Part shown: positions 1-11,800 of the stretch, in pieces | How the letters are laid out: every line of letters starts with the position of its first letter | How positions within the stretch are numbered: position 1 is the first letter of the stretch | Assembly (NCBI RefSeq): GCF_018991925.1 | Contig: NW_024756463.1 | Coordinates: forward strand, 83,501 to 147,500 | DNA: 64,000 bases | Reading direction: 5' to 3' | Source of the DNA: Homarus americanus | Taxonomy: Eukaryota; Arthropoda; Malacostraca; Decapoda; Nephropidae | The notes under the pieces: generated by a model | Database searches by the model: none | Seen by the model: only the letters and a program-made list of their open reading frames with translations | Told to the model about the DNA's origin: nothing | Translations under genes and position numbers: made by a program

Positions 1-979
1 TACATAGCCTGTTAACATCTTAAATGTAACTCACATGTTACAACTATTGATACAGGAGACAATTTGTATAATATGATCAAATTACAGTACATAAATATAC
101 TTATTAAAGTTATTTAGAGTTTTTATTTAGAGGCTTTACTAGTTCACGTTTTGGGGTCTAGGGTTTGACCAGCATGTTGTTTCTCCTGCAAGAATCGGTA
201 GACTACTGTGAGAGCAATCGCAGCCCAAGGCGAGGGCCATTTGTTTCATATTTAAACACGTCAGCAAACACGTCGTCAACACCATGCCCCTCTTCTCTCT
301 CTCTCTCTCTCTCGTCTAGTTTATCTTATTGTGGCTATCCCTCTCTTTCTCTCTCTTCTAGTTTATCTTACTGTGGCGGTAACACCTTGATTTACTGTAG
401 TCCGTGTCTTAATATTCTAAAACTGACTCCCTGACATTCCATTAATATGTGACTATATAACATAACAAACCAGTACGATGGCGCCTTATGTTTTGCTTTG
501 TTTTAAACCCTTATCCCTAATTTCAGACACTCTTACTTTTACGCCCCTCACATTTCCCTAGCTCGCCTCTCCTTTGTCATTCAGTTTTGTGTCATGGCAG
601 TAAGTTATTTTCACCGTATGACTCTAAATCCCTTCATGTTCAGACACTCCCAATTTTAATTTCTGTTCTCTCTCCCTTTGATAACGGAATGCAAGGTGGA
701 GTTACCAGTTCATCTCTGCTTTCATGTTCTATTTTCTAGATCCATATTTTTTGAAGTGACGATAAATGATTTATTACAAGGATCTCACTTTTACGACTAT
801 TTTCCAGCACACTTGATAAACAGCTGATCATTGTTTATGTTTGATACAGTGGGAGATTATGTTCTCTGTAAGACCTCGCCCAGGTGAGGAGCAGCTGGGG
901 TGAGAAACTGATAGTGTACACTGTCTGGTAACTAGAAATTTAGTTGAGTGATTCCATGCGTGGTTAAATCTCGGTAGTT
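1..979. other. AT-rich non-coding stretch
   Basis: I see no gene here. The only structure is a short CT-rich stretch (293-377) in which a segment reading TCTAGTTTATCTTATTGTGG occurs twice, about 43 bp apart, after CT runs. The short open frame across it is low-complexity serine/leucine and is not credible as a protein. Confidence 0.6.
293..377. repeat. CT microsatellite with duplicated 21-bp segment
   Basis: (CT)n runs at about 295-313 and 341-358 are each followed by an almost identical segment starting TCTAGTTTATCTTA. The two copies differ by one base (TATT versus TACT). This is a local duplication of about 43 bp. Confidence 0.7.
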
Positions 980-1640
980 ACGGGAGACAGAGCGAGAAAG
1001 GCGTGTCATGCAGGGTAGGCTGCCTGGGGGTGTTTTCCGCGGGATGAACAAAGGCTGAGGGCACGAGCTACACGAAAGGCATAAGGAGACGACTTAGCGA
1101 GGCCTGACCACCGCCTCCTACTGCTGCACACAAACACACACACAAGAGGACTTAACTTGGCCTGGTTGGTGGGCAGCGTCTGGCGGATGTCGCTTTGCCA
1201 CATTGAGGCCACAGCTAAAGCTGTAATAAGCTGGTGGCGCCGTGTTCCGCTGACCCGACTGAGATACCCGGCGCTCAAGGTTTGGCGTCGCTTTGGCCGG
1301 CTATGCTCCGCGTAAAGCCGCTGTGATTCCTCAAAGTTTTATGCATATATTCTGACGTGTCGACGACTAACTCCTCCTAGAATTCTGCCCACACACACAC
1401 ACACACACACTGGAGTCGTGTTTACATCTCCCGCGGGATCCCTCTAATCGTAGGTGGCGGCTTCTTTTTTCCTTTCCTCTGTCACTAACAGAGAGATCAG
1501 TCTTGGCCGTGGAGACGACAGGGTGGTAGACAGTCGACTCTGGGTTCCAATATTCCGTCTACATTTCTCTGTCCCTCAGGCTGGACATCGGAGAGACAAA
1601 GGTTCTCCTCCAATCTCAGTCATCTCAGTGGACGTGTAGT
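980..1640. promoter_or_regulatory. GC/CpG-richer segment, possible promoter or first exon
   Basis: This is the most GC- and CpG-rich non-repetitive stretch in the left half of the window (CpG clusters around 1030-1110, 1190-1330 and 1430-1560), set in AT-rich flanks. No TATA box, Kozak-ATG or known protein can be assigned. Short open frames exist on both strands but none is recognisable. It contains an (AC)n run at about 1390-1411. A housekeeping promoter is an inference from composition alone; a decayed repeat is equally possible. Confidence 0.22.
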
Positions 1641-1674
1641 GTGTCTTGTTGACAGTCGCTTCGCTGTCCACATC

Positions 1675-1734
1675 AACACACACACACAGGAGCAAGCCTC
1701 CAACAACAGTGTGTGTGTGTGTGTGTGTGTGTGT
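1675..1734. repeat. AC and GT microsatellites
   Basis: An (AC)n run at about 1675-1688 is followed by a (GT)n run at about 1710-1733. The two could form a hairpin with each other. Confidence 0.85.
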
Positions 1735-1739
1735 AAGTT

Positions 1740-3640
1740 AATATTGACACAAATGGCGAGTTGAGTGTAGTACTTGTGGTGTTCTGAAGTGACGAAGTTA
1801 ATTAATCACTGGAACAGTTGATTACCAATTAGCCTATACTCGGCTGTACCCGTATATACTTAATACCTGGGTAGAATTAGTTAATACCTGGCTGGAATTA
1901 ATCAATACCCGGTATAAAATTTAACTTATTAATCTGTGTAGAATTAGTTAATATTAATCGGTGTAGAATTAGTTAAGGATCATTCGTTATGTTACTTGGT
2001 CATCTTTTTCCTCAATATATAAATACCTTTAGCACGATGACTCCACACTTTTTAAGGATCGTATAAAAGCTATAAAGTCATCATTCTAAACGGGTTAAAT
2101 GAGATACTTTACTCATTAGGCTAATTAACTTTTGTAATTGTGTAACATTGGTATTTTTTTAGTACATAATTTATGCTGGTAATTGTAACATCACGTAAAG
2201 TCACGCGGCCCAAATTCACTCAACAATTTGCGATATGGTGGATCGACTTGTGGTATTATATGTGATCAAATACATAGTAACGCTTCTCTTCAGTATTATT
2301 TTAGAATAACAATATAATAAAAGCATGTTATTATACAAATAAGAATCTGATTTCAATTGAAAATAAAATCCCAAATCCCCTTGCCTACATAACCTTCAAA
2401 TCCTTAGCAGAGATTGTCAGTGTGTGGAGAGAATTTTATGCGTAACTAATGTATTTCTCACTTGAGCACAGATCACACAACAGCAGTATAATAGTGTTCA
2501 CATGTGATATAAAACTTTCTAGCTCTGACTTTTTAATGACAATTTCACTGACGGAGCCCAATCAAAGGAATATATCGGAGTTAATTATAATTATAGGAAG
2601 AATTAGATATTTTCACTGTGTTTCCCTGTATTAGACTCTTATGATATTTAAACTTCCATAGCGTGTGTTTGGTGAAGAAAAATGTTTACTCCCTACAAAT
2701 AACCAAGCTGTACTACTCGCTATAATATATTTAATTATTTACTTAAACCACATTTTTTAGACAACAACTTCCTCGCCCCTCTTAAACCCCGATGAATTAT
2801 TGACACTTTCCATAATAACAAGAGTCATTCTTTGAACTGATTTTCCACATTTGCGTTATGAACATCCAGACACTAATTGTAAGATACCTTGAATAATGTT
2901 CAACTCAGGATATACTGTACTGGCTATTTAATAAGCCTGAAAGTGAATACAGTTTGTTAATTTGTTTATGCAGCGATTAGTCACCGCGCATCGTACTGCT
3001 GTACTTAACTTTAATAAACACTGAGTCTGTAATCTATCTCCAAGTATTTTTTTTAGTATTTTTGTTAACTGTGCTTGTTGCTCTTTATTTGCTTGTGTGT
3101 TTGTGTGCCCAGCAGACCAAGAGTCAAACACCGTGCGCAATAAATGGTTATAATAAGTAATGTCGCTAGTAGAATAGTGAATAGTGGAATCGGTGACATC
3201 TACTCAGAAAATTGTGGTCTCTGTCTATCCCAGTGTTATTTTTGTTGTTGTTTTTTTAGAATATATGTATCAGTTTCTATTTAGGTATGAAAACTGCGAA
3301 CAATTCCTCTTAACCTCGCTGCTGCACTTGCAAAATGACGCACAACCTGATTACGCATATTGACATAATGGAACAGTAATTCGTTTCTTGGGAACATCTA
3401 TTGAGGCAACCGTCCGGGGAATTCTGTCTGATTTACTTATATTGATTACGTGTTCTAGGGATAATTGCCTCCTAACGATACATCTTTTTCTTCTAAATTT
3501 CGAACGGATGTGTGTACGGGGTTAGGTAGGTAAGTGAATGTGAACAGTACCAACCTAACCAAACCTAACCTAACCTCACCTAAGCTCATCCCTTCAAACA
3601 GTGTTAGGGTGGTCAATCTTTAGGTGAAAATGAGCTTGGG
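1740..3640. other. AT-rich non-coding stretch with degenerate repeat
   Basis: No gene is recognisable. At 1858-1978 a degenerate short repeat of the type TAGAATTAGTTAATA, mixed with TACCTGG, occurs about five times. At 3549-3592 there is a CCTAACC-type tract related to the TTAGG telomere motif. The remainder looks like neutral AT-rich DNA. Confidence 0.55.
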
Positions 3641-3649
3641 TGGAGATTC

Positions 3650-4048
3650 TTCAGGTTATCCCGTTTTGCTTTGTAAATCATTTCAGGATCGAATATTTCA
3701 CTGGGAAATTTAGTATCAGTAACTCGTAATACTTATGGAAGTCAAGGTTAGACAAAGGTGATATAACAAAGGTACTTAAACTATCCAACCAGGAACGAAC
3801 TAGTAGCAATGGTTTTAAATTAGACAGATTTAGATTTAGGCGAGATAGATAAACACTGGTTTGGAAATAGAGTAGTGAATGAGTGGAACAAGTTACCAAA
3901 CATCATCATTAACTCGAACACACTGGGTAGCTTCACATATAGGTTGGACGGATATGTGAACGATATGGTTTGGGTGTAAACGGAACTGCCCAGTATGGAC
4001 CAATTGGCCCGCTGCAGTTTCATCCATTCTTATGTTCTTATGTGTGAT
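3650..4048 (+). pseudogene. L2/CR1-like LINE fragment, RT C-terminal end and 3' tail
   Basis: This is a decayed remnant of a non-LTR retrotransposon reverse transcriptase. Read on the + strand across frameshifts and stops, it gives FKLDRFRFRR, then a segment of the WFGNRVVNEWNKLP type, then NTLGSFTYRLD. This is the order seen in the C-terminal end of CR1/L2-clade ORF2 proteins (conserved VVN-WN-LP followed by FK-RLD). It is followed by a 3' region containing TGCCCAGTATGGACCAATTGG and ending in repeated TTCTTATG, a typical L2-like tail. A related tail occurs on the minus strand at 56455-56600. It cannot be functional. Family placement at clade level is inference. Confidence 0.72.
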
Positions 4049-4383
4049 AAATAAACAAGAATAAAAATCATAGCACAGTATAGGGCATTAACAAGCTTTC
4101 AGAAGACGTAAACTTATCGAACCACTAACCAAGGAAGTATTAAAATATATAATCTCTAATATTGGACGGGGAATTGATGAAACCTGAAGAATAGCATTAC
4201 TGATTTTTTATTTTTAAAGTTGTTGTCTTGTGTACAAAGCGAACGAAACTTAAAGATCCTGTTGACATTTGAAGTTCCTAAATACATTAAAACAACAAAT
4301 TAACCACAAAGAATATTTATCCTGCGACCTTAGTTACATAACGGTAGATCACATAGGTTAGGTTAGGTTAGTTTGGAGGATAT

Positions 4384-4391
4384 GTATAGAC
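4384..4391. other. 8-bp target-site duplication, left copy
   Basis: GTATAGAC lies directly before the left terminal inverted repeat. The identical 8 bp directly follows the right inverted repeat at 5108-5115. Eight-base duplications are diagnostic of hAT-superfamily insertion. Confidence 0.88.
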
Positions 4392-5107
4392 CAGTGGTTC
4401 TCAACCTTGTTTGCCCCATGCACCCCTTTCGCCATATGTCAGAATTTCATTCCCCCCTCCTTTCCAAGATTGTCTGCCTCAAAAAGTGCATTCCAAATAA
4501 TATGCATATAATACTGAAACTCCTTTATTTTTTCCATATTACTACATATATATTTACAATTTTACATGGATTATTTTTACAGTGGAGTTTTACAAATTAA
4601 ATGCCAATTGAAAATGTTGATGGATTTATAAAACTTGAATAAAAGTAAAATAGTTTTTTTTTTATTTATAATGAATTACTTAACAGACCAAACTGAAACA
4701 TAATGCAATAAACAAAAAGTTCAATAGAATGCCAGGATATTGTAAATTTGTAATTAATTTTATTCAGATGAAGATTACAGTCAATGAGAAACCTGTGATT
4801 GTTTTTTCTTCGTCAATTCTGGGATACGCGGAGGAGTGCTTGAAAGGGCACAACGCAGGTCATTTTCGACCTCTAATCTACTACGTTGCTTCGTTTTAAT
4901 TTGCAACAGAGTTTAAAAGCCTGACTCACAAAGATATGTCGACACAAACGGAAGCAATGCACGGATAGCTCTTTCTGCCACTTTTGGGTAGGAATCGCAC
5001 ATCAAGGGCCAAAATTCTGTGATTGATTTCTCATCGAACATATCTCTTGCTCCCGAATCAGTTTCCCCCCCTGAAAACCTGAATTCCCTCCTGGTTGAGA
5101 ACCCCTG
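4392..5107. mobile_element. Short non-autonomous hAT transposon, complete ends
   Basis: The element is 716 bp. It starts CAGTGGTTCTCAACC and ends GGTTGAGAACCCCTG, which are terminal inverted repeats matching at 14 of 15 positions. It is flanked by a perfect 8-bp duplication, GTATAGAC (4384-4391 and 5108-5115). TIRs of this CAG-GGTTCTCAAC type, with 8-bp duplications, are known in hAT elements. Internally it retains a broken piece of transposase on the minus strand (4795-5052), so it is an internally deleted derivative and not a pure MITE. The perfect duplication suggests a fairly recent insertion. Confidence 0.88.
4795..5052 (-). pseudogene. hAT transposase C-terminal fragment (dimerisation region), broken
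   Basis: On the minus strand the frame reads through KSITEFWPLM, then AERAIRALLPFVSTYLCESGF, which is the C-terminal hAT dimerisation region. The LCESGF motif and the following IKTKQRSRLEVENDLRCALS are typical of ZBED5/SCAND3-like hAT transposases. A stop codon at 4913-4915 interrupts the frame right after LCESGF, and the homologous reading then continues in the same frame. The DDE-type catalytic core and the N-terminal BED finger are absent, so there can be no transposition activity of its own. It lies wholly inside the TIR-bounded element. Confidence 0.85.
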
Positions 5108-5115
5108 GTATAGAC
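5108..5115. other. 8-bp target-site duplication, right copy
   Basis: GTATAGAC is identical to the copy at 4384-4391 and directly abuts the right TIR. Confidence 0.88.
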
Positions 5116-5374
5116 AGTTACTACGCTTGCTGGCTTGAAGACGCTTGGCTGACATGACTTTATCACTAATTTTTTTTCATCAATTACGAATGATAATGAA
5201 AAAATAAAAAAATAACTTTCCACATATTCCTCAGAAGTCATTATGTTTCTGAGATAAAGGACATTTAACTTTATGTTTTACTTAATGTCTTAAAGTCTCA
5301 ACAGAATATGAAATAAGATGTTTACTTTTGTTTATTTCCCAAAGAACTCAGAATAAGGGAACAGTCTTTCTCTC
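5116..5374. other. AT-rich stretch without recognisable features
   Basis: No gene or repeat structure is recognised between the hAT element and the microsatellite block. Confidence 0.5.
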
Positions 5375-5442
5375 TCACTCACTCACTCACTCACTCACTT
5401 ATTTTATTTTATTTTATTTTATTTTATATTATTTTATTTTAT
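5375..5442. repeat. (CACT)n and (TTTTA)n microsatellites
   Basis: Six CACT steps are followed by about eight TTTTA/TTTAT steps. Confidence 0.9.
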
Positions 5443-5635
5443 AGTTTAGAAGTAGACACTGGGATTATTTCTCGCGATAATTTAAACATTATTCGTTGAT
5501 CAATGTGAGTTAATTCTTCTGATTCTGGGAGTTATATAGACATTATTGATGAGTTGTGGGTGTTGTAGTTATTGTGAGTGTTGGTCGTCATCATTACGGT
5601 CATCTTCATTGTTCATCGTCATTATTCATCATTGT

Positions 5636-5760
5636 AATCATCATCAATCATCATCATCATCATCATCATAAATCATCATCATCATCATCATAACCTCTTC
5701 TTCCTCTTCTTCCTCTTCTCCTTCATCCTTCTCCCATCCTCCTCCTCCTCCTCCTCCCCC
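5636..5760. repeat. (ATC)n followed by (TCC/TCT)n microsatellites
   Basis: Trinucleotide CAT/ATC runs at about 5636-5692 grade into pyrimidine trinucleotides at 5693-5760. Confidence 0.88.
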
Positions 5761-5892
5761 TCGGCCTGGCAGCGTCTCTGAGCCATCCTAAAAGAACTAT
5801 TACATTTAATGCATCTTCTGTCGATGCCTAATGTGATTAAACGTGTCTCGAAAATTTTTAATTAAATCATTTGGTAGAAAATATCCCTTTGG

Positions 5893-6110
5893 TTAGTTAA
5901 GAGAATGGAGGGAAGGAGGGAGGGAGGGATGGAGGGAGAGGTAAGTAAGCTCTCTCTCTCTCTCTCTCTCTCCTCTCCTACCTTCTTCTCAGTTTCTTCT
6001 CTCCTCCCTCCCTCCCTCTTCCCCTCTGTTATTTCTCTCCTCCTCTTCCCTCTCTCTCCCTCTCTTTTTCCAACCTCCTCCTCTCCTATTAACTCTCTCT
6101 CTCTCAAGGA
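5893..6110. repeat. GGA tract followed by pyrimidine (CT/CCT) tract
   Basis: A GGGA-rich segment (about 5905-5940) is followed by a pyrimidine-only segment (about 5948-6110). The abrupt change of strand asymmetry is the notable feature. Open frames across it are low complexity. Confidence 0.8.
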
Positions 6111-6289
6111 TTTCCATGGGTCTTGGGGTAATGCTTTTTCCCGCGCAAAGGGCCCGTCCCCCCACCACCAAAAGGGGTTTATAGAACACGCTGGTCTTCT
6201 CTTAATTTAGGCAAAGCTCGCGGTGTATCGTTTTTACCCAGCCGTCCGTGAACCACTGTGGGAAAAAGAACTCTCTCTTGCCTTTGGGG

Positions 6290-6580
6290 AGGGTTTGAGG
6301 TGAGGTGAGTGAGAGGTGGAGGTGAGGGGAGGAAGAAGGAAGGAGAAGAAGCAGGAGTGAGGGTGTGGCCAGGGTGGGAGGAGGAGGCTGGGGGTAGGCC
6401 AGGGTGGAGGAGGAGGAGGAGTAAGGTATGGCCAGGGTGGGAGGAGGAGTGAGGGTATGGCAGGGGTGGAGGAGGAGGCTGGGGGTATGGCCAGGGTGGA
6501 GGAGGAGGAGGAGTAAGGGTATGGCCAGGGTGGAGGAGGAGGAGGGTATGGCCAGGGTGGAGGAGGAGGAAGGAAGGAAG
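6290..6580. repeat. Purine-rich minisatellite
   Basis: Degenerate tandem units of roughly 25-35 bp share the core GGTATGGCCAGGGTGGAGGA, with about eight copies separated by GGAGGA runs. The 361-codon minus-strand open frame over 6179-7264 is this repeat and its purine flanks read as proline/serine/leucine. It is not a plausible protein. Confidence 0.82.
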
Positions 6581-7260
6581 GCAGGAAGGAAGGAGGAATG
6601 AAAGAAGGGGTGTCGCCAGAGTGGAGAACGAAGACCAGGACCCCGTGAGGAGGAGGGGAGGAGGAGGATCCCATGAGGAGAAGGAGGGGAGGAGGAGAAG
6701 GAGAACACCGAATGAAAGAGGCCCAGGAGGAGGCCCAGGAGGATTACAAGTCCTGTCTGTCTCACGATTAAAATAAAGACGAAAAAAATCAAGGTAGGGG
6801 GAGGGAAGGAGGGAGGGAGGGATAAGGAAACGAAGGGAAGGAAGGAGGGAGAAACGAAGGGGTGGGGGGTGGAAGGAAAGAGGGAGCGAAGAGGAAGGAG
6901 GGGGAATGAAGGGGTTAGAGGAGGGAGGGAACGACCAAGGTAAGGGAGGGAGGGAGAGAGAGAGAGGAGGCGGCGAAGAGGAAGGAGGGAGGGAAACGAA
7001 GGGGAAGGAAGGAGGGAGAGAGAGAGAGAGAGAGGGGGGAGGAGGACATAGAGGAAAATGAAGATAAGAGAGAGAGAGGAAGGATGAAAGGAAGAAAGAG
7101 AGGGAGGGAATGATAGTGGTAGAATTATAAAAATATATAAAGATTAAAAAAAAAGGTAAAAAAAATAAAGGAAATAAAAACCTACCAAACATCAAAACTG
7201 GCGCTTGGTGAAGAGAAGGGAAGGGGAAGAAGACGGGAGGGAGGGAGGGGGGAGGGAACC
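6581..7260. repeat. Long GGAA/GAGG-rich purine tract
   Basis: Near-continuous purine on the + strand (GGAGG, GGAAGGAGGGAG, GAGAGAGA) over some 500 bp, interrupted at 6715-6790 and 7130-7200. Multiple runs of three or more G give G-quadruplex and triplex potential. Confidence 0.82.
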
Positions 7261-7405
7261 ACACCCCAAGCTTACACCTTTTCAGCTCCCACAGGTGTGA
7301 CGAGATTTTTAATTACTCCCAGGGTGTCAATGTATTAAGCCGACTAGATTCTGCTGCACCTTACACCCGGGACAATTTTAACAGCGGCGTGGACGTGATC
7401 ACTAA
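7261..7405. other. Short unique spacer
   Basis: Non-repetitive sequence between two purine-rich arrays. Nothing is recognised in it. Confidence 0.45.
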
Positions 7406-7660
7406 CCTGAAGGGGAGGGAGGTGTGGTAAGAAGGTGGAGGGGTGGCGAGGAGGTGTGGTAAGAAGGTGGAGGAGTGGCGAAGAGGTGTGGTAAGAAGGT
7501 GGAGGGTGGCGGGAGGTGTGGTAAGAAGGTGGAGGATGGCGAGGAGGTGTGGTAAGAAGGTGGGAGGAGTGGCGAGGAGGTGTGGTAAGAAGGTGGAGGG
7601 GTGGCGAGGAGGTGTGGTGGTAAGAAGGTGGAGGGGTGGCGAAGAGGTGTGGTAAGAAGG
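7406..7660 (+). repeat. Minisatellite, unit about 29-32 bp
   Basis: About eight units contain GAGGTGTGGTAAGAAGGTGG, each followed by a variable GGGGTGGC or GAGTGGC segment. The 70- and 96-codon open frames here are translations of the repeat. Confidence 0.9.
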
Positions 7661-7940
7661 TGGAGGAGGGATAGGAAGAAGGGGGAGGAGGGAAAGGAAG
7701 AAGGGGAGGAGGGAGAGGAAGAACGGGGAGAAGGGAGAGGAAGAAGGGGAAGAGGGAGAGGAAGGAAGAGGAATGAAAGTAAGAAAGAGGAAGAAGAATG
7801 GGACGAATATCAGGAAGAGGTGAAGGAGGAGGAGGAGGCGAAAGAGTGGTTCAGGGAGTATAAGGAAGAAGAGAGGAAGAGAGGGTCGTAACGTGGGCGA
7901 GAGAAGGAAGGGAGAGGAGAGGGAGGAGGTTTAAGGAGAA
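7661..7940. repeat. GA-rich low-complexity tract
   Basis: Irregular GGAAGAAGGGGAGGAGGGA-type purine sequence. It encodes only Lys/Glu/Arg low complexity. Confidence 0.82.
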
Positions 7941-8191
7941 AGGAGCTGAGAAACACTACCATGAAGCTGAGAAACACTACCATGCAGCTGAGAAACACTA
8001 CCATGAAGCTGAGAAACACTACCATGAAGCTGAGAAACACTACCATGAAGCTGAGAAACACTACCATGAAGCTGAAAAACACTACCATGAAGCTGAGAAA
8101 CACTACCATGAAGCTGAGAAACACTACCATGAAGCTGAAAAACACTACCATGAAGCTGAGAAACACTACCATGAAGCTGAGAAACACTACA
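7941..8191 (+). repeat. 21-bp minisatellite, about 12 copies
   Basis: The unit is GAAGCTGAGAAACACTACCAT plus single-base variants (CAG for AAG; AAA for GAA). Because 21 is a multiple of three, it reads as a seven-residue period, MKLRNTT on + and FMVVFLS on the complement. There is no start context, signal or splice evidence for a protein. Confidence 0.94.
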
Positions 8192-8553
8192 AGGGAGTTT
8201 GTGGGTGGAGTGAGTCAGGTGGGCGGGGTTTCTGCTGGGTGGATGGACGGGGTTTAACTGGGTGGGTAATAGGGGCGGGGCGAGTGGGCTAGGTGGGCTG
8301 AATTTAGCTGGATGAGTGGGCGAGATTTATTTCTGAATGGACGGGGTTTAACTGGATGAGTGAGTGTGGTTTATCTGAGTGGGCGGGGTTTAACTGGATG
8401 AGTGAGTGTGGTTTATCTGAGTGGGCGGGGTTTAACTGGATGAGTGAGTGTGGTTTATCTGAGTGGGCGGGGTTTAACTGGATGAGTGAGTGTGGTTTAT
8501 CTGAGTGGGCGGGGTTTAACTGGATGAGTGGGGAAAGTTTAGCTGGATGAATA
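8192..8553 (+). repeat. 42-bp minisatellite, about 4-5 copies
   Basis: The unit contains GGCGGGGTTTAACTGGATGA and TGAGTGTGGTTTATCTGAGT. Copies from about 8340 to 8530 are nearly identical. Upstream (8205-8335) and downstream (8554-8625) there are decayed half-units. Confidence 0.92.
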
Positions 8554-8619
8554 GGCGGTGGTTTAACTGACTATATGGGCGGTCTTTGAACTGACTGGAT
8601 GGGCGAAGTTTAATTATCT

Positions 8620-8800
8620 TAGTGGGCGGGGGCGTATAGCGTGATGGGCGGAGTTCAGCACAGTGGATGGGCGGGGGCGTATAGTGTGATGGGCGTTCAG
8701 CACAGTGGATGGGCGGGGCGTATAGTGTGATGGGCGGAGTTCAGCACAGTGGATGGGCGGGGGCGTATAGTGTGATGGGCGGAGTTCAGCAGGGTAAGAT
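8620..8800 (+). repeat. About 45-bp GC-rich minisatellite, 4 copies
   Basis: Units contain GATGGGCGGGGGCGTATAGT, then GTGATGGGCGGAGTTCAGCA. The shared GGGCGG core links it to the adjacent 42-bp array, so the two may have a common origin. Confidence 0.9.
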
Positions 8801-8869
8801 GGGCGGAGCAGAGAAGGAGAAGAGAGACAGGAGATTTAAGAGCTCTCTGCTAACACACAGGAGAAACGA

Positions 8870-11800
8870 CCTGAAGAAACCCGATAAATATCAATCTTAT
8901 TAACCCAGCATAAAGTCTTTTGCATTTCGAATTCATTTTCTGCCGATGGAGACAATCTTTGGCTGGGGTGGTAACGGCTTCCATCCTCCAGCCAACACAT
9001 GTGAACATTTTAGTCGTGTTATACTCGGGAGCTTTTGTTTGTTCCTGAAATATTACAATCGAAAAAGTTTTTATATACAAAGTCTAAATCAACGTCTATT
9101 TTTTTACTCGGAAATATTAGAACGAGATTTAGCAATTTTGTTTCGAGATCGTTATTAACATAGTTTTATTTGTAAATATTAGAATAAAAAAATATCAAGA
9201 ATATCAGACTCAGAAAGATAGCTTATAGATATCAATATTAATACAAGTTTATGGTATATAATAATGATAAAATACCTTTAACGCTAACCTAACCTAATAT
9301 AACTCCCCAGAGGGAAGGATATGTACACTATGTACTGTATGGGAGTATTTTGATTTTGTCATCCATTTCCTCATATTTTTCGTTCTTAAATTTATTGATT
9401 TATTTTTATTTTGTTATTATGACATAATTGGAAATGAATAACTAACTCCATATCTGATCCATAAATAGACGCTTGATATCACCAAATGTACTTAAGAAAT
9501 ATTGCCACAATTGTTCCTTGAAATACTATTTAACCTTGTCACACTACGCTTAAGTGGATAATCAGTATATCATGCAGTATTAAACACGAGTAACTTAACA
9601 GCTTCGGTGAAAAGTGTCTGTGACTTCACATAAAATAAATCGACTCAAGAAAATAATCGGATTTGTGATTTTATTACGATAATCTTGACATTAGTGTAGT
9701 AAGCTCAGAGGTTTACAGTACACCACCTAATACTGGCATATTTACGCCAGTAATGCGTTAAGAGAAGTAATACCAGGTAACGCCTTCTGCTTGGTACTTG
9801 TAAACATTGAATTTTTTCGTCTTATCAAGGTCTCTTATCTAAATGGCAAGAAATTACTTTTGCAATATGAAATAATTTTTTTCATTAATTATAAAATGCC
9901 GGGTAATACTGTACCTTAGCAGCGCGCTCTTTACAACTATGACATTGAAAATATACCAAAGTAATTCCTCTTAGTAGAATCCATTTCAAGATGCGATTTG
10001 CCATTTCCATTTCTCGGAATTTGTTTTTAATGTGCCCAGGAGAGCACTACCCCTCGCATGCTCCTGCGAATTATAACAAATCGTCACTGAACTCGGATAC
10101 TATTCGGAAAAGGAAATGCCTTGATATACGGTTGGACTTATGTGTGCTCTATTCCCTCCATATAACACCTGCGGATGGGTTGCCCAGCGCTGTTTCAAGT
10201 GTGTATCAGGTAAAGAAAATTTAAGTGAAACAAATATTGACAATCTGAAAATTATAATTATCCTGGTGAGACTTGATAATCACATTTAATTAGAAATCAA
10301 TGTTTCCAGGTGAAGGAACTTAAACGAGGAGAGTTAACTATTGTCAAACTGATTATAACTTATTACTTGTGATTAAACACTTTTATTCAAGCAGTAGAGT
10401 TCATTTCCTTTAATTTCCAATTCCATGTAAATTACGTAAAACAAATAATGAATATGATGTTGAAATATGGTGGACCCGTTGGGCTGACGCTCGGCACACT
10501 CAGGACAGGATAGGCATGACGCGTTGAAGATATCGGTGCATAAATAGACAGCGTAACCGATAAAGAAAATTAAATTAAAAATGTATCATTATGTTATACA
10601 ATATTAGCAGAAAATATAATAGTAAATTTAGTTATGGCTGCACGTAAAAGATCTCAAATATTAAATACAAATTAAAAAAAAAAAGATTGAAACGTCTTAC
10701 AAGTATATCCCAACACGGAGACAGCCGGTTACTGGAAAAACATTGTGCTGGTGTAGTTGAGTTGTTCAGCTGGCGGTGTGCATAGACTAAAACGACAAGG
10801 TCAAGCTGGCAGGGGTTGGAGGCCAGTATCTGGAAATCATTGTGAGAGAGGAGATACGCAGAGAGGACATATTAAGAGGCTGACTATTCCAAACCTTACG
10901 TGAAGTGCTGCCTACGTGTCAAGCACTACACCTCGATCAAGTACAGTATATAATTCTACAGCACGATCTCACAGGACACAAGGTAAAACTACTTTTTTAC
11001 TTAAGGTAAATCAAGGTAGCATGTTTATTTTAAAAAACAAAACTGAAACTTGTTTTATGGGTAGGAGTGGGATTTGTGATGTTTATTTTAGAGGATAAAT
11101 CATTGTTGTCATATTCTTGTAAAAAGGCTAAACATTATTAGAATAGTGAGAGTTACATCAATGTTCTATTCTCGGTGATGTACGCAGTGCCAGTAACAAC
11201 CGTAATATTAAGAAAATTATTAGTTTTTGTTCACAACTTTACATTAGGTTGTTTTCGGTCAAATTTATAAAGGCTGAAACACTTCATTGTGCAGTATCTC
11301 AGCTGAAGAAAACACCTATTAGCCACTGTCAATATTACTGCTACAGCATCTTGGGAAAATCCACTAAAGTACAGAATAATTTGTATGTTTATAGATCTAA
11401 CCGTACACATAAATCCAAAATCTATTTCCATTCATCTGTAGACCCAATTAATTTTATCCATTTCTTAAATCTTTGCAATACATCAATTTTATCCATTTCA
11501 TAAACCTGTACAGTTCGTAAATCCATATCGTTCATAAGTTTTACAGTCTATATATTTACAGTTAACAAATTTATCCTGCCCATAATTGAATACTCTTCAT
11601 AGATTCATAATGTTCATATGGTAAAAAGTCCGTTTATTATACAGTTTATGAATATATGACGAATAGTTCATAAATTCATCTAACTTTTAAATCCCAAGTT
11701 TATTGATTTGTTATATATCATAAATTTATATAGTTCGTTAATCTACGCATTTTTTTAATTTCATACACTAGTAAAATCCGTTATTAATATTTGTTTATCT

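Noticed and set aside
6179..7264. 361-codon minus-strand proline/serine/leucine-rich open frame
   Set aside because: It is the complement of a purine-rich minisatellite and GGA tracts; there is no domain, signal or splice logic.
7810..8257. MKLRNTT / FMVVFLS heptad-like repeat proteins
   Set aside because: A 21-bp tandem repeat read in frame on both strands; no start context or conserved flank.
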